From: Paenibacillus nasutitermitis
GTDB lineage: Bacteria; Bacillota; Bacilli; Paenibacillales; Paenibacillaceae
Length of the DNA: 64,000 bases
Assembly: GCF_014641075.1 (NCBI RefSeq)
Contig: NZ_BMHP01000001.1
Location: 1,914,171-1,978,170 of the forward strand
Direction of reading: 5' to 3'
Below the pieces are notes generated by a model, which saw nothing but the letters and a program-made list of their open reading frames with translations, searched no databases and was not told the origin of the DNA. The position numbers and the translations under genes are program-made. This document shows, piece by piece, positions 34,886 through 43,841 of this stretch (positions within the stretch are counted from its first letter, which is position 1; each line of letters starts with the position of its first letter).

Positions 34886-35587
34886 TTGCTCCAGGTGATA
34901 GAATTGAAGGCCGCTGCTGCCGATCAAAGCATCTCCTTCAAGGCTGAAGAGGGGACAATGACGGGGATCAGGGGAAGCGAGGGGGCTGCATCTGTTCTCG
35001 ATTGTTTATACCGGACGGTCATTCCTGAAAGCGGCCAAATATGGTATGATTCCTCCCTCTACGGGAGTCTGGATTTGACCAAAGCGGCGATTGGCAAGAT
35101 CGTGAAATTGCGCATTCATGAGATGCGTCAATTGGACTCCTTGACTGCAATGATCCCCCAATACCGTTTTTCGGTGCTGGATATTGTAGCCGAACGGCTG
35201 CTGCACCTGGGTGGTTCTGTTCAGCAAGCAAAAAAAGATTCACAGACCCTGCTGGAGCGGCTTCGAATAAATGAGCAGGTGTGGCACGCGTCACCCGCGG
35301 AATGCAGCAATGAGCAGCGGCAATATATATACTGGGCAAGGGCGCTGGTTGCCAGGCCCCGGCTTTTTATCCTGCAAGAGACAGCCGCGAATTTGTTGGA
35401 TGGGGAGAGCAAACAAGCCATTTTGTCCATCCTTCAAGAAATGGCGTTGAAAGGAACGACTGTCATAGGTATATTCGAGGAGGCCGGATTATGGGAGAAG
35501 GCTGCCAGCCAAATGGTTGACACCCGCAAACCGGCATCCTCTAATGAGAGGGCCGTATATTCGTTCCCGGCCCTCACAAGCCAATGA
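34886..35587 (+). CDS. PhnL-like ABC protein with degraded ATPase motifs
   Basis: I favour TTG 34886, with AAAGAGGTG six bases upstream, over GTG 34877. The 233-aa length and order of segments fit PhnL of the C-P lyase complex: SGQIWYD, IPQYRFSVLDIVAERLL, LLERLRINEQVWHASPAE, GTTVIGIFEE. Every nucleotide-handling motif is altered. Walker A reads GSEGAAS with no Lys, the signature reads CSNEQ instead of SGGEQ, Walker B reads LFILQET with Gln for Asp, and the H-loop His is Glu. It probably cannot hydrolyse ATP, yet the frame is intact. A structural or regulatory relative is likely. No other phn genes lie nearby. Confidence 0.75.
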   Translation: MLQVIELKAAAADQSISFKAEEGTMTGIRGSEGAASVLDCLYRTVIPESGQIWYDSSLYGSLDLTKAAIGKIVKLRIHEMRQLDSLTAMIPQYRFSVLDIVAERLLHLGGSVQQAKKDSQTLLERLRINEQVWHASPAECSNEQRQYIYWARALVARPRLFILQETAANLLDGESKQAILSILQEMALKGTTVIGIFEEAGLWEKAASQMVDTRKPASSNERAVYSFPALTSQ

Positions 35588-35615
35588 GCATATGGCCCGC
35601 TTCACTTCCTGGTCG

Positions 35616-37277
35616 CTATAGGCGATCTCTATACTCCTGGGGAGTAATGAGCATTTCTTTCTTGAACACTTTAGTGAAGTAATGAGCGGACTCAAATCCG
35701 ACATGCAAAGCCACCTCATGAATTTTCAGCCTCGGGTTAGCCAGAAGATCCTTCGCTTTGGACAAACGTTTATCTTTCAGGTAATCGGAAATCCGCACGC
35801 CTGTTATCTGCTTGTAAAGCCTGGACAAATAGGTAGGATGCAGATAGACGTGTGCGGCAAGCGTTTCGAGAGAAAGGTCTTCCGCCAGATGGTCGTCAAT
35901 AAATTGATTGACATCCATCAATATTTTCTGGGTGCGGTCCTTCTGATCATCTGTTCTTTGCCGGAACAAAATCGCAGACAGCCTGCTGTAATAAACATCT
36001 GCCTCATCCCAGGAACGAAAAGAACCGCCCCGCAGCAAGAGCCCTGTATCCATAGCCTCTGAAACCGTATCGAGAAGGCTCCAATGGTTGATGTAAGCCA
36101 GAAACATTGCAGCCAGGGCATATTGGATTTCTACAACAAATGGATAATGGGCAGGGGAAGCCTGCAGAATTCGGGCTGTGTCTGACACATCATGATACAA
36201 CTCGTTGAATTTTTCCATTTGACCGCCCATAAGTCCGGATTCCAGCTGCTTAATCGTCCTCAGCCGAAGGGCGATGTCCTGTTTGGTCAAGCCCTGCAGC
36301 AGGGAAGAGGAGGGCTCTTGCGGTTTCAGATCTGTAAGCAGCATCTCCTGACCATGGCCTAATCCTTGTTGAAACAATCGCTCCAATCTGAGATGCTGCG
36401 TAGCCATATCAGCCCATGCACAGCTGGAGCTGCTAATCGCAAGCGATATGGGCAAGCGCAGCAAATTTTTACAAGTCTCCTGAATATCAGGCATCATCCC
36501 TCGTACGAATGCCAGGCATTTATCCCAATCCTCCGTTTCCAGCTTCCGGTTCTTTGCGGCAGGCTGTATGAGCAATACCAGGTGGGAGGGTTTCATGGAG
36601 AATGAAATGGACCGGAGCGTACTTAAATATTCACGGGCAACATTCTGAATGGCATACATAAACAAGGATTGGTCCGACGGGCCGATATGGGCGGGCCAAC
36701 GATCGATCCGGCCAATAACCACCAGGGCTGCGTCTTCGGCTGTCAAAGGAATATTCATATCATCGAAACGGTCCTGGTCAATCGACTTAGGGGACAGCTC
36801 ACCTTGCAGCAGACTGTTCAAATATTCCTTCTGTATCAAGGAATTAGCGGCTTGAAGCTGCTGCTTCGCGCGGTCCAGCAGCTGCTCGGACACCACTTCC
36901 TTCTGCAGAAGCTTAATAGCTTTACTGACGGCGGCCAGAATGGGCTCGTCTCCTTCAACCTTCAGTATATAATCCAATCCGCCGTCTCGCATCGCCGTTT
37001 GTACATATTCGAAATCACTGTATCCCGTCAGGAAAATAACCTGGCAGCGGGGCCACAGCTTCATGATTTCTTTTTGCATCTCAATTCCGCTCATGCCCGG
37101 CATATGAATATCAGTCAGAACGATATCCATCTTGGTTGTGCTCAGGATCCGCAGTGCTTCCAACGCAGAATAGGCACGGTATACACCTAGATCCCCTTGG
37201 TTCCAATCCAAAAATTGTTCGTACAGCCCATTTACGATTCTTCGTTCATCATCAACAATCAGCAGGTTGTATATCAT
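35616..37277 (-). CDS. YesN-type AraC response regulator, system C
   Basis: The start is the ATG at 37277, with GGAG nine bases before; the frame is open to 37301. The 553-aa product has a receiver with DDE near residue 9, D56 (VLTDIHMPGMSG), a middle region, and a C-terminal AraC HTH pair (YLHPTYLSRLYKQITG, HEVALHVGFESAHYFTKVFKKEM). It is divergent from the system C SBP gene, with about 280 bp between them holding the control region. Its likely kinase is encoded at 41272, after the permeases. Confidence 0.94.
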   Translation of the reverse strand: MIYNLLIVDDERRIVNGLYEQFLDWNQGDLGVYRAYSALEALRILSTTKMDIVLTDIHMPGMSGIEMQKEIMKLWPRCQVIFLTGYSDFEYVQTAMRDGGLDYILKVEGDEPILAAVSKAIKLLQKEVVSEQLLDRAKQQLQAANSLIQKEYLNSLLQGELSPKSIDQDRFDDMNIPLTAEDAALVVIGRIDRWPAHIGPSDQSLFMYAIQNVAREYLSTLRSISFSMKPSHLVLLIQPAAKNRKLETEDWDKCLAFVRGMMPDIQETCKNLLRLPISLAISSSSCAWADMATQHLRLERLFQQGLGHGQEMLLTDLKPQEPSSSLLQGLTKQDIALRLRTIKQLESGLMGGQMEKFNELYHDVSDTARILQASPAHYPFVVEIQYALAAMFLAYINHWSLLDTVSEAMDTGLLLRGGSFRSWDEADVYYSRLSAILFRQRTDDQKDRTQKILMDVNQFIDDHLAEDLSLETLAAHVYLHPTYLSRLYKQITGVRISDYLKDKRLSKAKDLLANPRLKIHEVALHVGFESAHYFTKVFKKEMLITPQEYRDRL

Positions 37278-37559
37278 GAACCGGGACTCCGAAACTTGCA
37301 ATCATCCCGGCGTGTTTGCCCTATAATCCGGCTTTCAGCAATCAGGTAATCGATACCGGTTTTGTCCAATTAAGCTCTCTCCCTTCCATAATGTTTTTAT
37401 TATAAACGTAAATGACTGCTTAGAGATGGCTATACGGCAAGAAGTTGAGGAATGGCATACGATGTCAAAATATTACCGTGGTTGGCTTTCTATCTGATAC
37501 CTATAATGTGAATGAGAAGTGTGAAGAGCAGTTTTCAAATTTCATGAGGGGGAATACAT
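37278..37559. promoter_or_regulatory. Divergent control region of system C
   Basis: The 282 bp between the regulator and SBP genes contain TATAAT at 37502-37507, a good -10 for the SBP unit without a properly spaced -35, as expected for an activator-driven promoter. An A/T-rich stretch (about 37385-37420) may serve the regulator. No clear repeated half-sites could be settled by eye. Confidence 0.5.
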
Positions 37560-39218
37560 GTGACACGGAAACAACTAACAACATGTTTATTGGCTGCAAT
37601 GACTTTTATGGCGGCTTGTTCCAGCAATTCGGAGAACACGCCAACCCAGCCGGACAACAATAAGGAGCCTGTGGCAGCCAATTCAGATCCGTCGGCCAAA
37701 TACGATCCTCCTATTACGGTCACAACGGTAAGGGCGCAAGCCGATGTCACCGAATTTGCAGAAGGGGATACGATGGACAGCAACATCTGGACCAAGCATT
37801 TGCTCGATACATACGGTTTTCAACTTAAGAATACCTGGGTTACCGATTCAGCTGGCTACAAAGACAAGCTGAACGTAACGATCGCTTCAGGTGATCTGCC
37901 GGACTTCTTCAAGGTTGATGCCACGCAGTTCAAGCAGCTGGCTGATGCCGGGTCACTGGCGGATTTGACCGATGTTTACAACACCTTTGCATCTGACCTG
38001 CTCAAGGGAAAGCTGAATGAAGATGGGGGGAATACCCTTAAAGCCGCTACCATTGACGGCAAGTTAATGGCACTCCCATATGTAACGGCTACGATGGATG
38101 GCGCAGGCATGGTCTGGATCCGTAAAGATTGGCTCGATAATTTGAGTCTGTCCGCTCCAAAAACGATGGATGATTTATTAGCAATCTCCAAAGCCTTCAA
38201 GAACAACGATCCTGATAAGAACGGGAAAAACGATACGGTCGGATTAGGCATTACCAAAGACATTTTTACCGGGTACGGCGGCTTGAACTTCTTTCTGAAC
38301 AGCTTCCATTCCTACGGGAAAATGTGGATCGAAGATCCGAAAGATAAAAGCAAGTTGGTGTACGGCGCCGTCCAGCCGGAAGCCAAGAAAGCGCTCAGTA
38401 CCCTTCAGGAGATGTATAATGCAGGGGAAATCGACAAAGAGTTTTCCGTGAAGACATCCACACAGCTGACTGACGATATCGTGTCGGGCAAAGTCGGGAT
38501 GGCCTTTGGAACCATGGCCAATCCGATTAATTATTTCAGCAAATCGGTCGCCAAGGATCCGAAAGCCAAGTGGGAGATGTATCAGTTGACTTCCGTAGAT
38601 GACCAGCCCGTAAAGGCACAGATCAGCTCGGGAATTGGCACATTCTGGGTAGCCAGCAAAAAAAGCAAGTATCCGGACGCATTAGTGAAGACGATGGATG
38701 CATTCGTTCAGAAGCTGTTCAGCGACAAAGCGGAATTCAAATTTATGTATGACGGCCCTAATCTGAAATATCATACGTTCAAATACATGGATGTTCAGGC
38801 ATGGGGCGCACGAAAAAATCTGGATGCTTATCTTGCGGTTAACGCGGCCTTAAAATCCAATGAAGAGAGCAAGCTCAATCCGGAGCAAAAGGGATATTAT
38901 GATCAGGTGAAAGCCTATCAGGGCGGCGATGCCGCACAGTGGGGAACGTACAAAGTATTCGGTCCCGAAGGATCGCTCGGTCTTCTAGAGAACATTGTGA
39001 AGGACAATCTCATGTACCCCGATCAATATTTCAGCATTCCGACAGATACGATGGTTCAGCGTCAAAGCACACTCTCGGATCTGCTTGACGAGACCTACAT
39101 GGGAATCATCCTGGGCGATTCCGTTGATACGTTCGATGGCATGGTGACGAAATGGAACCAATTGGGCGGAGAAGAAATGACCAAACAAGTGAATGAGTGG
39201 AAGTCCGCGCAGCAATAG
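37560..39218 (+). CDS. Solute-binding lipoprotein, system C
   Basis: GTG 37560 follows GAGGGGGA. The 552-aa product has lipoprotein signal CLLAAMTFMAACSS, then a large LplA/YtcQ-type body with VWIRKDWLDNLSLSAPKTM, NNDPDKNGKNDTVGLG and VDTFDGMVTKWNQLGGEEM. The DPDKNGKND segment looks like a calcium-type loop, common in this SBP class. It feeds the two permeases that follow after a strong stem-loop. Confidence 0.93.
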   Translation: MTRKQLTTCLLAAMTFMAACSSNSENTPTQPDNNKEPVAANSDPSAKYDPPITVTTVRAQADVTEFAEGDTMDSNIWTKHLLDTYGFQLKNTWVTDSAGYKDKLNVTIASGDLPDFFKVDATQFKQLADAGSLADLTDVYNTFASDLLKGKLNEDGGNTLKAATIDGKLMALPYVTATMDGAGMVWIRKDWLDNLSLSAPKTMDDLLAISKAFKNNDPDKNGKNDTVGLGITKDIFTGYGGLNFFLNSFHSYGKMWIEDPKDKSKLVYGAVQPEAKKALSTLQEMYNAGEIDKEFSVKTSTQLTDDIVSGKVGMAFGTMANPINYFSKSVAKDPKAKWEMYQLTSVDDQPVKAQISSGIGTFWVASKKSKYPDALVKTMDAFVQKLFSDKAEFKFMYDGPNLKYHTFKYMDVQAWGARKNLDAYLAVNAALKSNEESKLNPEQKGYYDQVKAYQGGDAAQWGTYKVFGPEGSLGLLENIVKDNLMYPDQYFSIPTDTMVQRQSTLSDLLDETYMGIILGDSVDTFDGMVTKWNQLGGEEMTKQVNEWKSAQQ

Positions 39219-39233
39219 GAAGCCGCAGTATGG

Positions 39234-39264
39234 ACATGGAGGGAGCTTACCGTTCCCTCCATGT
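39234..39264 (+). other. Stem-loop between SBP and permease genes, system C
   Basis: ACATGGAGGGA (39234-39244) and TCCCTCCATGT (39254-39264) form a perfect 11-bp stem with a 9-base loop and no T run. It sits at the same place as the unrelated hairpin in system A, which suggests the same job: more SBP than permease. Confidence 0.75.
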
Positions 39265-39307
39265 AATTGCCGGAAGATAAACAATAAGGCAGCGAGGAAG
39301 ATTAATC

Positions 39308-40255
39308 ATGAAAACAATCATAGAAAAGCCGGTGACCGGCTTGGAAACAACAGCTGTAAAAAAACGAACCCGATACAGCCGCTGGCCGCTGCATCTGATG
39401 ATGATCCCAGGCATCATTCTGGTCCTAATCTATCATTACGCACCGATGCTGGGCCTGGTCATCGCCTTTCAGAACTTCAAGCCTGCGTTCGGGATATTCC
39501 GATCTGAATGGGTCGGGTGGGACAATTTCGAATATATGCTGCAGCTGCCGAATATGAGCCGGGTGATCTGGAATACGTTATATATCGCGTCGCTGAAAGT
39601 GATAACGGGATTAACATTCCCGATCGGAATCGCTATTCTGCTGAATGAAATCCGGATAACCGCATTTAAGCGAAGCATTCAGACACTCATCTATTTGCCG
39701 CATTTTCTATCCTGGATTATTCTCGGCGGCATTCTGATTGATGTGCTCTCGCCATCCAAAGGAATTGTCAACCAACTGCTGCACTGGATTGGAGTTGAGC
39801 CTGTCTTTTTTCTTGGAAACGCCAATTATTTTCCTTATGTGCTTGTCACAACGGATTTATGGAAAGAATTCGGGTTCTCGACCATTGTATATTTGGCGGC
39901 GCTGACTGGAATTAATCCAAGCCTGTATGAGGCGGCTGTTATGGATGGCGCAAACCGGATCAGACAAGCCTGGCATGTGTCCTTGCCCGGCATGACGCCA
40001 ATTATCGTCTTGCTGGCGACGCTCAGCCTTGGTCAAATCCTGAATGCGGGTTTTGATCAAGTCTTTAATCTGTACAGTCCGTCCGTGTACGCAACTGGCG
40101 ATATTATAGATACGTTCGTCTACCGTTTAGGTTTAGGGCAAGCACAGTACTCCCTGGCAACAGCGGTAGGATTATTCAAATCAGCGGTTTCTTTTATATT
40201 GATATCGTTATCTTATTTTTTAGCCTACCGGGCTGCCAACTACAGAATTTTCTAG
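39308..40255 (+). CDS. ABC permease, LplB class, system C
   Basis: The 315-aa product carries the LplB-type pattern PGIILVLIYHYAPMLGLVIAFQNF, six membrane segments, and EAA loop EAAVMDGANRIRQAWHVSLPG. ATG 39308 follows AGCGAGGAAG, a moderate site. It is the channel partner of the next gene. Its order after the SBP is the reverse of system B, where the SBP comes last. Confidence 0.93.
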   Translation: MKTIIEKPVTGLETTAVKKRTRYSRWPLHLMMIPGIILVLIYHYAPMLGLVIAFQNFKPAFGIFRSEWVGWDNFEYMLQLPNMSRVIWNTLYIASLKVITGLTFPIGIAILLNEIRITAFKRSIQTLIYLPHFLSWIILGGILIDVLSPSKGIVNQLLHWIGVEPVFFLGNANYFPYVLVTTDLWKEFGFSTIVYLAALTGINPSLYEAAVMDGANRIRQAWHVSLPGMTPIIVLLATLSLGQILNAGFDQVFNLYSPSVYATGDIIDTFVYRLGLGQAQYSLATAVGLFKSAVSFILISLSYFLAYRAANYRIF

Positions 40256-40286
40256 TCTGCTATACGAATTTGAGGGGAGATCCATT

Positions 40287-41168
40287 TTGGTACACAACCG
40301 CTCATGGTTTGGACGCCTGTTTGACATCCTAAATCACTTTTTTCTGATTGCGCTTTCCTTGATTTGTATTTTTCCGCTGCTGCACGTGCTGGCGATCTCA
40401 TTCAGCAACAGCATATCGGTTGGGGAAGTGTTCTTATGGCCTGTCGGCTTCACGACCGACGCCTACAAATATGTGCTGGATAAACCGGATTTCATAAAAT
40501 CCGTACTGGTTACTGTGCAGAGGGTATTGATAGGAGTCCCCTTCAATATGCTTATGGTGATTCTGTTGGCATACCCGCTCTCGAAGGATAACAAAGCGTT
40601 TCCGCTGCGCACGTTATATGCCTGGTTTTTGGTTTTTACGATTTTGTTCAATGGGGGGCTCATCCCGAATTATCTCGCCGTTCGGTATACTAGCCTGCTT
40701 GATACGATATGGGCCTTGGTGCTGCCTAATGCAGTACCCGTCTTCAATGTGCTGCTGCTGCTCAACTTTTTCCGCAATCTGCCGAAAGAATTGGAAGAGG
40801 CCGCTTTAATAGACGGGGCAGGACATTGGGCTACACTTATTCGAATCTATTTGCCTTTATCGCTGCCCGCTCTTGCAACCATTACGCTGTTTAGCACAGT
40901 GGGTCATTGGAATGCCTGGTTTGATGGGATGATTTACATGAATTCGCCACTGCATTATCCGCTTCAGACCTATTTGCGAACCATCGTGATCGAGCTCGAC
41001 TTTACATCGCTCGGCTCGGAAGATATTTTGAATCTGATGAACAGTGTATCAGAGCGAACGACCAGAGCGGCCCAGATCTTTTTGGGTGCATTGCCCATCC
41101 TTGTCGTCTATCCGTTCCTGCAGCGTTTTTTCATCAAAGGCATTGTGCTCGGAAGCGTGAAAGAATAA
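40287..41168 (+). CDS. ABC permease, YtcP class, system C
   Basis: TTG 40287 is the only start near the strong site GAGGGGAG (40273-40280). The 293-aa product has six membrane segments, EAA loop EEAALIDGAGHWATLIRIYLP, and C terminus LVVYPFLQRFFIKGIVLGSVKE. It forms the second half of the system C channel. A terminator follows before the kinase gene. Confidence 0.93.
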   Translation: MVHNRSWFGRLFDILNHFFLIALSLICIFPLLHVLAISFSNSISVGEVFLWPVGFTTDAYKYVLDKPDFIKSVLVTVQRVLIGVPFNMLMVILLAYPLSKDNKAFPLRTLYAWFLVFTILFNGGLIPNYLAVRYTSLLDTIWALVLPNAVPVFNVLLLLNFFRNLPKELEEAALIDGAGHWATLIRIYLPLSLPALATITLFSTVGHWNAWFDGMIYMNSPLHYPLQTYLRTIVIELDFTSLGSEDILNLMNSVSERTTRAAQIFLGALPILVVYPFLQRFFIKGIVLGSVKE

Positions 41169-41199
41169 ATCTCGATCTCCAACCATTGGGGAAGTTCGC

Positions 41200-41228
41200 A
41201 TGTCCTGCTATTCGGCAGGACATTTTTC
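41200..41228 (+). terminator. Terminator after the system C permeases
   Basis: ATGTCCTGC and GCAGGACAT form a 9-bp stem with a 6-base loop, followed by T-rich sequence. It lies only 44 bases before the kinase start, so kinase expression may depend on partial read-through. Confidence 0.8.
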
Positions 41229-41271
41229 TTGTTTTGTCGAAAAGATCCTAGGAATGGAGGAGATCACGTAA

Positions 41272-43041
41272 ATGCGTTGGTGGTGGGCGAAGCTTTCCAG
41301 TATCTATCCCAAATTATTATTGTCGTTTCTTGTTGTGATCACGCCGATCTATGTCTTAAGCCTGAAAATAAACGAATATGGAGAACAAAACGTCAAGAAA
41401 GAAATCAGGAATTCCATACAATCGAGGGTGTCGTTCTACATCCACTTACTGGACAGCGAATTCTCCCGAATTATCAGCATGCAGGAGGAGTATGTGAACG
41501 ACCGCAGTCTGCGCACGCTCAGTCTTGCCGAACCGGTCATAAGCGATAAAGAGCGCCGGGACGCTATCATTTCCATTCACGATCAGCTTAACCGAATGAT
41601 TCATACAAGCCCCTATATTTTGAAGGCAGGAGCCTTTTTGCCCAGTACACACAGATGGATCACGGATTCCATTCAATACAGCGAGCTTCCGGAAGAGCAA
41701 TATCTTGCGTTGAAATCGATTAAGAACCGCTACGAAAACCCGTTTGTACACTGGCAGAACCGATTATTTATCAGTTTTCCTTATTCCAATCTTGCACTCA
41801 TTAATGGACAGGAGCCGCAATTCCTGGTTGGGGTTGAAATCAATCAGACACAACTGAAGGAAGTGCTGAACCGCTTCGAAATCGATGGCAGCGGAGGCTC
41901 GATGCTGATTGACCAAGGCGGTGATTGGGCGGTAAGCAGTGACCATGCTCCAATTCCATGGCTGGATATAAAGCCCATTGTAAACACGTTTCCAAAGGAT
42001 GTCCCTTCCTATGTGAAAGAGGTCAACATCGAAGGGAGCAATTACTTGTTTGTTGTGGAGCAGTCAGCCTCCCATGGCGTAACACTGCTCTCCTATATGC
42101 CCGAGTCGGCAATATTGGGCTCACTCAGTCAGTATCGTACCTGGTATTGGGCGTTATCCGCACTGTCCATTATCGTTATCGCTATATTTGCTTACTGGAT
42201 TTTCCGGCAAATCCATCAACCCATGAGGCGCTTGTTGCGAGCCTTTCAGCGGGTGGAGAAAGGCAATTGGGGAACCATTCTCAGACATCGCAGATCAGAC
42301 GAGTTCGGATATCTGTACATCCAGTTTAACTCCATGGTTGCCAATATGACCGAAATGATTCAGGAAGTGTTTGAGCAGAAATACCGGGCCAATCTGTCTG
42401 AGCTCAGACAGCTGCAATCCCAGATCAACCCGCATTTTCTCTATAACTGTTTCTTCAATCTCTACCGGATGGCGAAAAACGAGGAGAATGAAAATATCGC
42501 GCTTTTCTCTCATCATCTGGGTCACTATTTTCATTACATAACCAGAAATCAACAGGAGGATGTGCCACTCGAGGAGGAGATTAAATTCGCCATGAACTAT
42601 GTCTCTATCCAGACCTTTCGTTTTGAGGATCGTATCGCTGTGCAAATCGGGCAGGTGCCGGATTCATATCGCAGATTCCGGGTTCCCAAACTTATCATCC
42701 AGCCCATCCTTGAAAATGCCTATCAACATGGATTTCGCAATACGATTGGTGATGGCAGGCTGGAGGTGAGCTTCAAATATGAGAAAGGACATTTGATGAT
42801 CCTTGTAGACAATAATGGGGAGAATATCCCGGAACCTCAGTTTCAGGAGCTGCTGGCGAAGTTGAGAACAAATAGTCTTCATGTGGAAACGACAGGCCTT
42901 GTCAATGTCCACCGCAGGCTGCAATTAAAGTATGGCTCTGGCAGCGAACTGCTTATAACGAATGAACCGGGCCGGTTTCAGGTCCGAATGGCGATCCCGA
43001 TTGACGAGGATATCATGACTCAGGATCAGTCAGTGGTATGA
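41272..43041 (+). CDS. YesM-type sensor histidine kinase, system C
   Basis: The 589-aa product has a membrane segment at about residues 15-32, an extracellular sensor part, a second segment at about 290-312 (WALSALSIIVIAIFAYWIF), HAMP, QSQINPHFLYN with phospho-acceptor H388, and ATPase boxes (ENAYQHGFRN, VDNNGENI). The G1 box is less canonical (NNGEN rather than DNGxG). ATG 41272 follows GGAGGAGA. It is separated from its presumed regulator gene (35616) by the whole importer. Confidence 0.92.
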   Translation: MRWWWAKLSSIYPKLLLSFLVVITPIYVLSLKINEYGEQNVKKEIRNSIQSRVSFYIHLLDSEFSRIISMQEEYVNDRSLRTLSLAEPVISDKERRDAIISIHDQLNRMIHTSPYILKAGAFLPSTHRWITDSIQYSELPEEQYLALKSIKNRYENPFVHWQNRLFISFPYSNLALINGQEPQFLVGVEINQTQLKEVLNRFEIDGSGGSMLIDQGGDWAVSSDHAPIPWLDIKPIVNTFPKDVPSYVKEVNIEGSNYLFVVEQSASHGVTLLSYMPESAILGSLSQYRTWYWALSALSIIVIAIFAYWIFRQIHQPMRRLLRAFQRVEKGNWGTILRHRRSDEFGYLYIQFNSMVANMTEMIQEVFEQKYRANLSELRQLQSQINPHFLYNCFFNLYRMAKNEENENIALFSHHLGHYFHYITRNQQEDVPLEEEIKFAMNYVSIQTFRFEDRIAVQIGQVPDSYRRFRVPKLIIQPILENAYQHGFRNTIGDGRLEVSFKYEKGHLMILVDNNGENIPEPQFQELLAKLRTNSLHVETTGLVNVHRRLQLKYGSGSELLITNEPGRFQVRMAIPIDEDIMTQDQSVV

Positions 43042-43076
43042 AACAACCGGTTATCTCATAGTGTCATAGTCGAATA

Positions 43077-43130
43077 ACAGCAAATACAGTCCAAGACTGA
43101 TTGGCTTCAGTTTTGGACTGTATTTGCTGT
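43077..43130. terminator. Two-way terminator after system C
   Basis: ACAGCAAATACAGTCCAA and its exact complement (43077-43094/43113-43130) form an 18-bp stem with an 18-base loop that itself pairs (ACTGA/TCAGT). It lies between the kinase gene and the convergent dinB-type gene. Confidence 0.8.
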
Positions 43131-43178
43131 GCTATTCCCGCAAAAATAGTTGTTAAATCATGCGCAGATGTTAAATGG

Positions 43179-43652
43179 TCAGCGGGACTCTTGAATGACC
43201 TTGAACAAGCTGCCGCAGGTTGTGAAATGCATCGTTTCATGGACAATGGCAAAGTTAAACAATTCACCAGCGAGATTAAAAGTGAGCGGCCCCATGTGCA
43301 GCGGTGTATCCAGCGGCTTGTTCAGACGATCGGGCGAGATTTCGGAAAAGGCGCTTAGTTGCCGGGATAATTCCCCGATCAATTCCTCCTTAGATGGAGG
43401 CGCTGTTGTCCATTCCGCCGGTTTCGTGCCGGAGTTGAACAGAGCTGTATACGTTTCCGGGATGTCGGAGCTGTTATGAAAGCACTGTGACATGTATGAA
43501 TCCATCCAAAAAATGATGTGACCGATGTTCCAGCGAATTGTATTATTAAATGCATCTGGCTTGATGTCGTATAGCTCCTCAGGGATGGCTTGAACCTGCT
43601 GCAGAACAAGTTGGCGTACGGTTTGTGCGGTAGTGATGATAATAGTGGACAT
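43179..43652 (-). CDS. DinB-family putative metal-dependent protein
   Basis: The start at 43652 has AAGGAGGAG seven bases ahead. The 157-aa product is the normal size for DinB-like four-helix proteins. Candidate metal ligands are the His in RWNIGHIIFW and the two in HETMHF. Such proteins are related to bacillithiol or mycothiol transferases, but many are uncharacterised. It is a single gene between unrelated units. Function beyond the fold is unknown. Confidence 0.85.
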   Translation of the reverse strand: MSTIIITTAQTVRQLVLQQVQAIPEELYDIKPDAFNNTIRWNIGHIIFWMDSYMSQCFHNSSDIPETYTALFNSGTKPAEWTTAPPSKEELIGELSRQLSAFSEISPDRLNKPLDTPLHMGPLTFNLAGELFNFAIVHETMHFTTCGSLFKVIQESR

Positions 43653-43841
43653 CTAAAACTCCTCCTTTTGAATGGGCAATCGCTTGATATGTAGCCAGTA
43701 TAGGCCTTGGAGGATCAAGGCATCAATGCAGTGCGGGTTACTAAAGTGTTAAGTACAACTTAACGATTAAGCATGGTGAGAATCTCTGGCAGTCTGTATA
43801 ATAAGTAGGAGTTATGTAAAGTCCGATGAGGGGTGTGGGGA

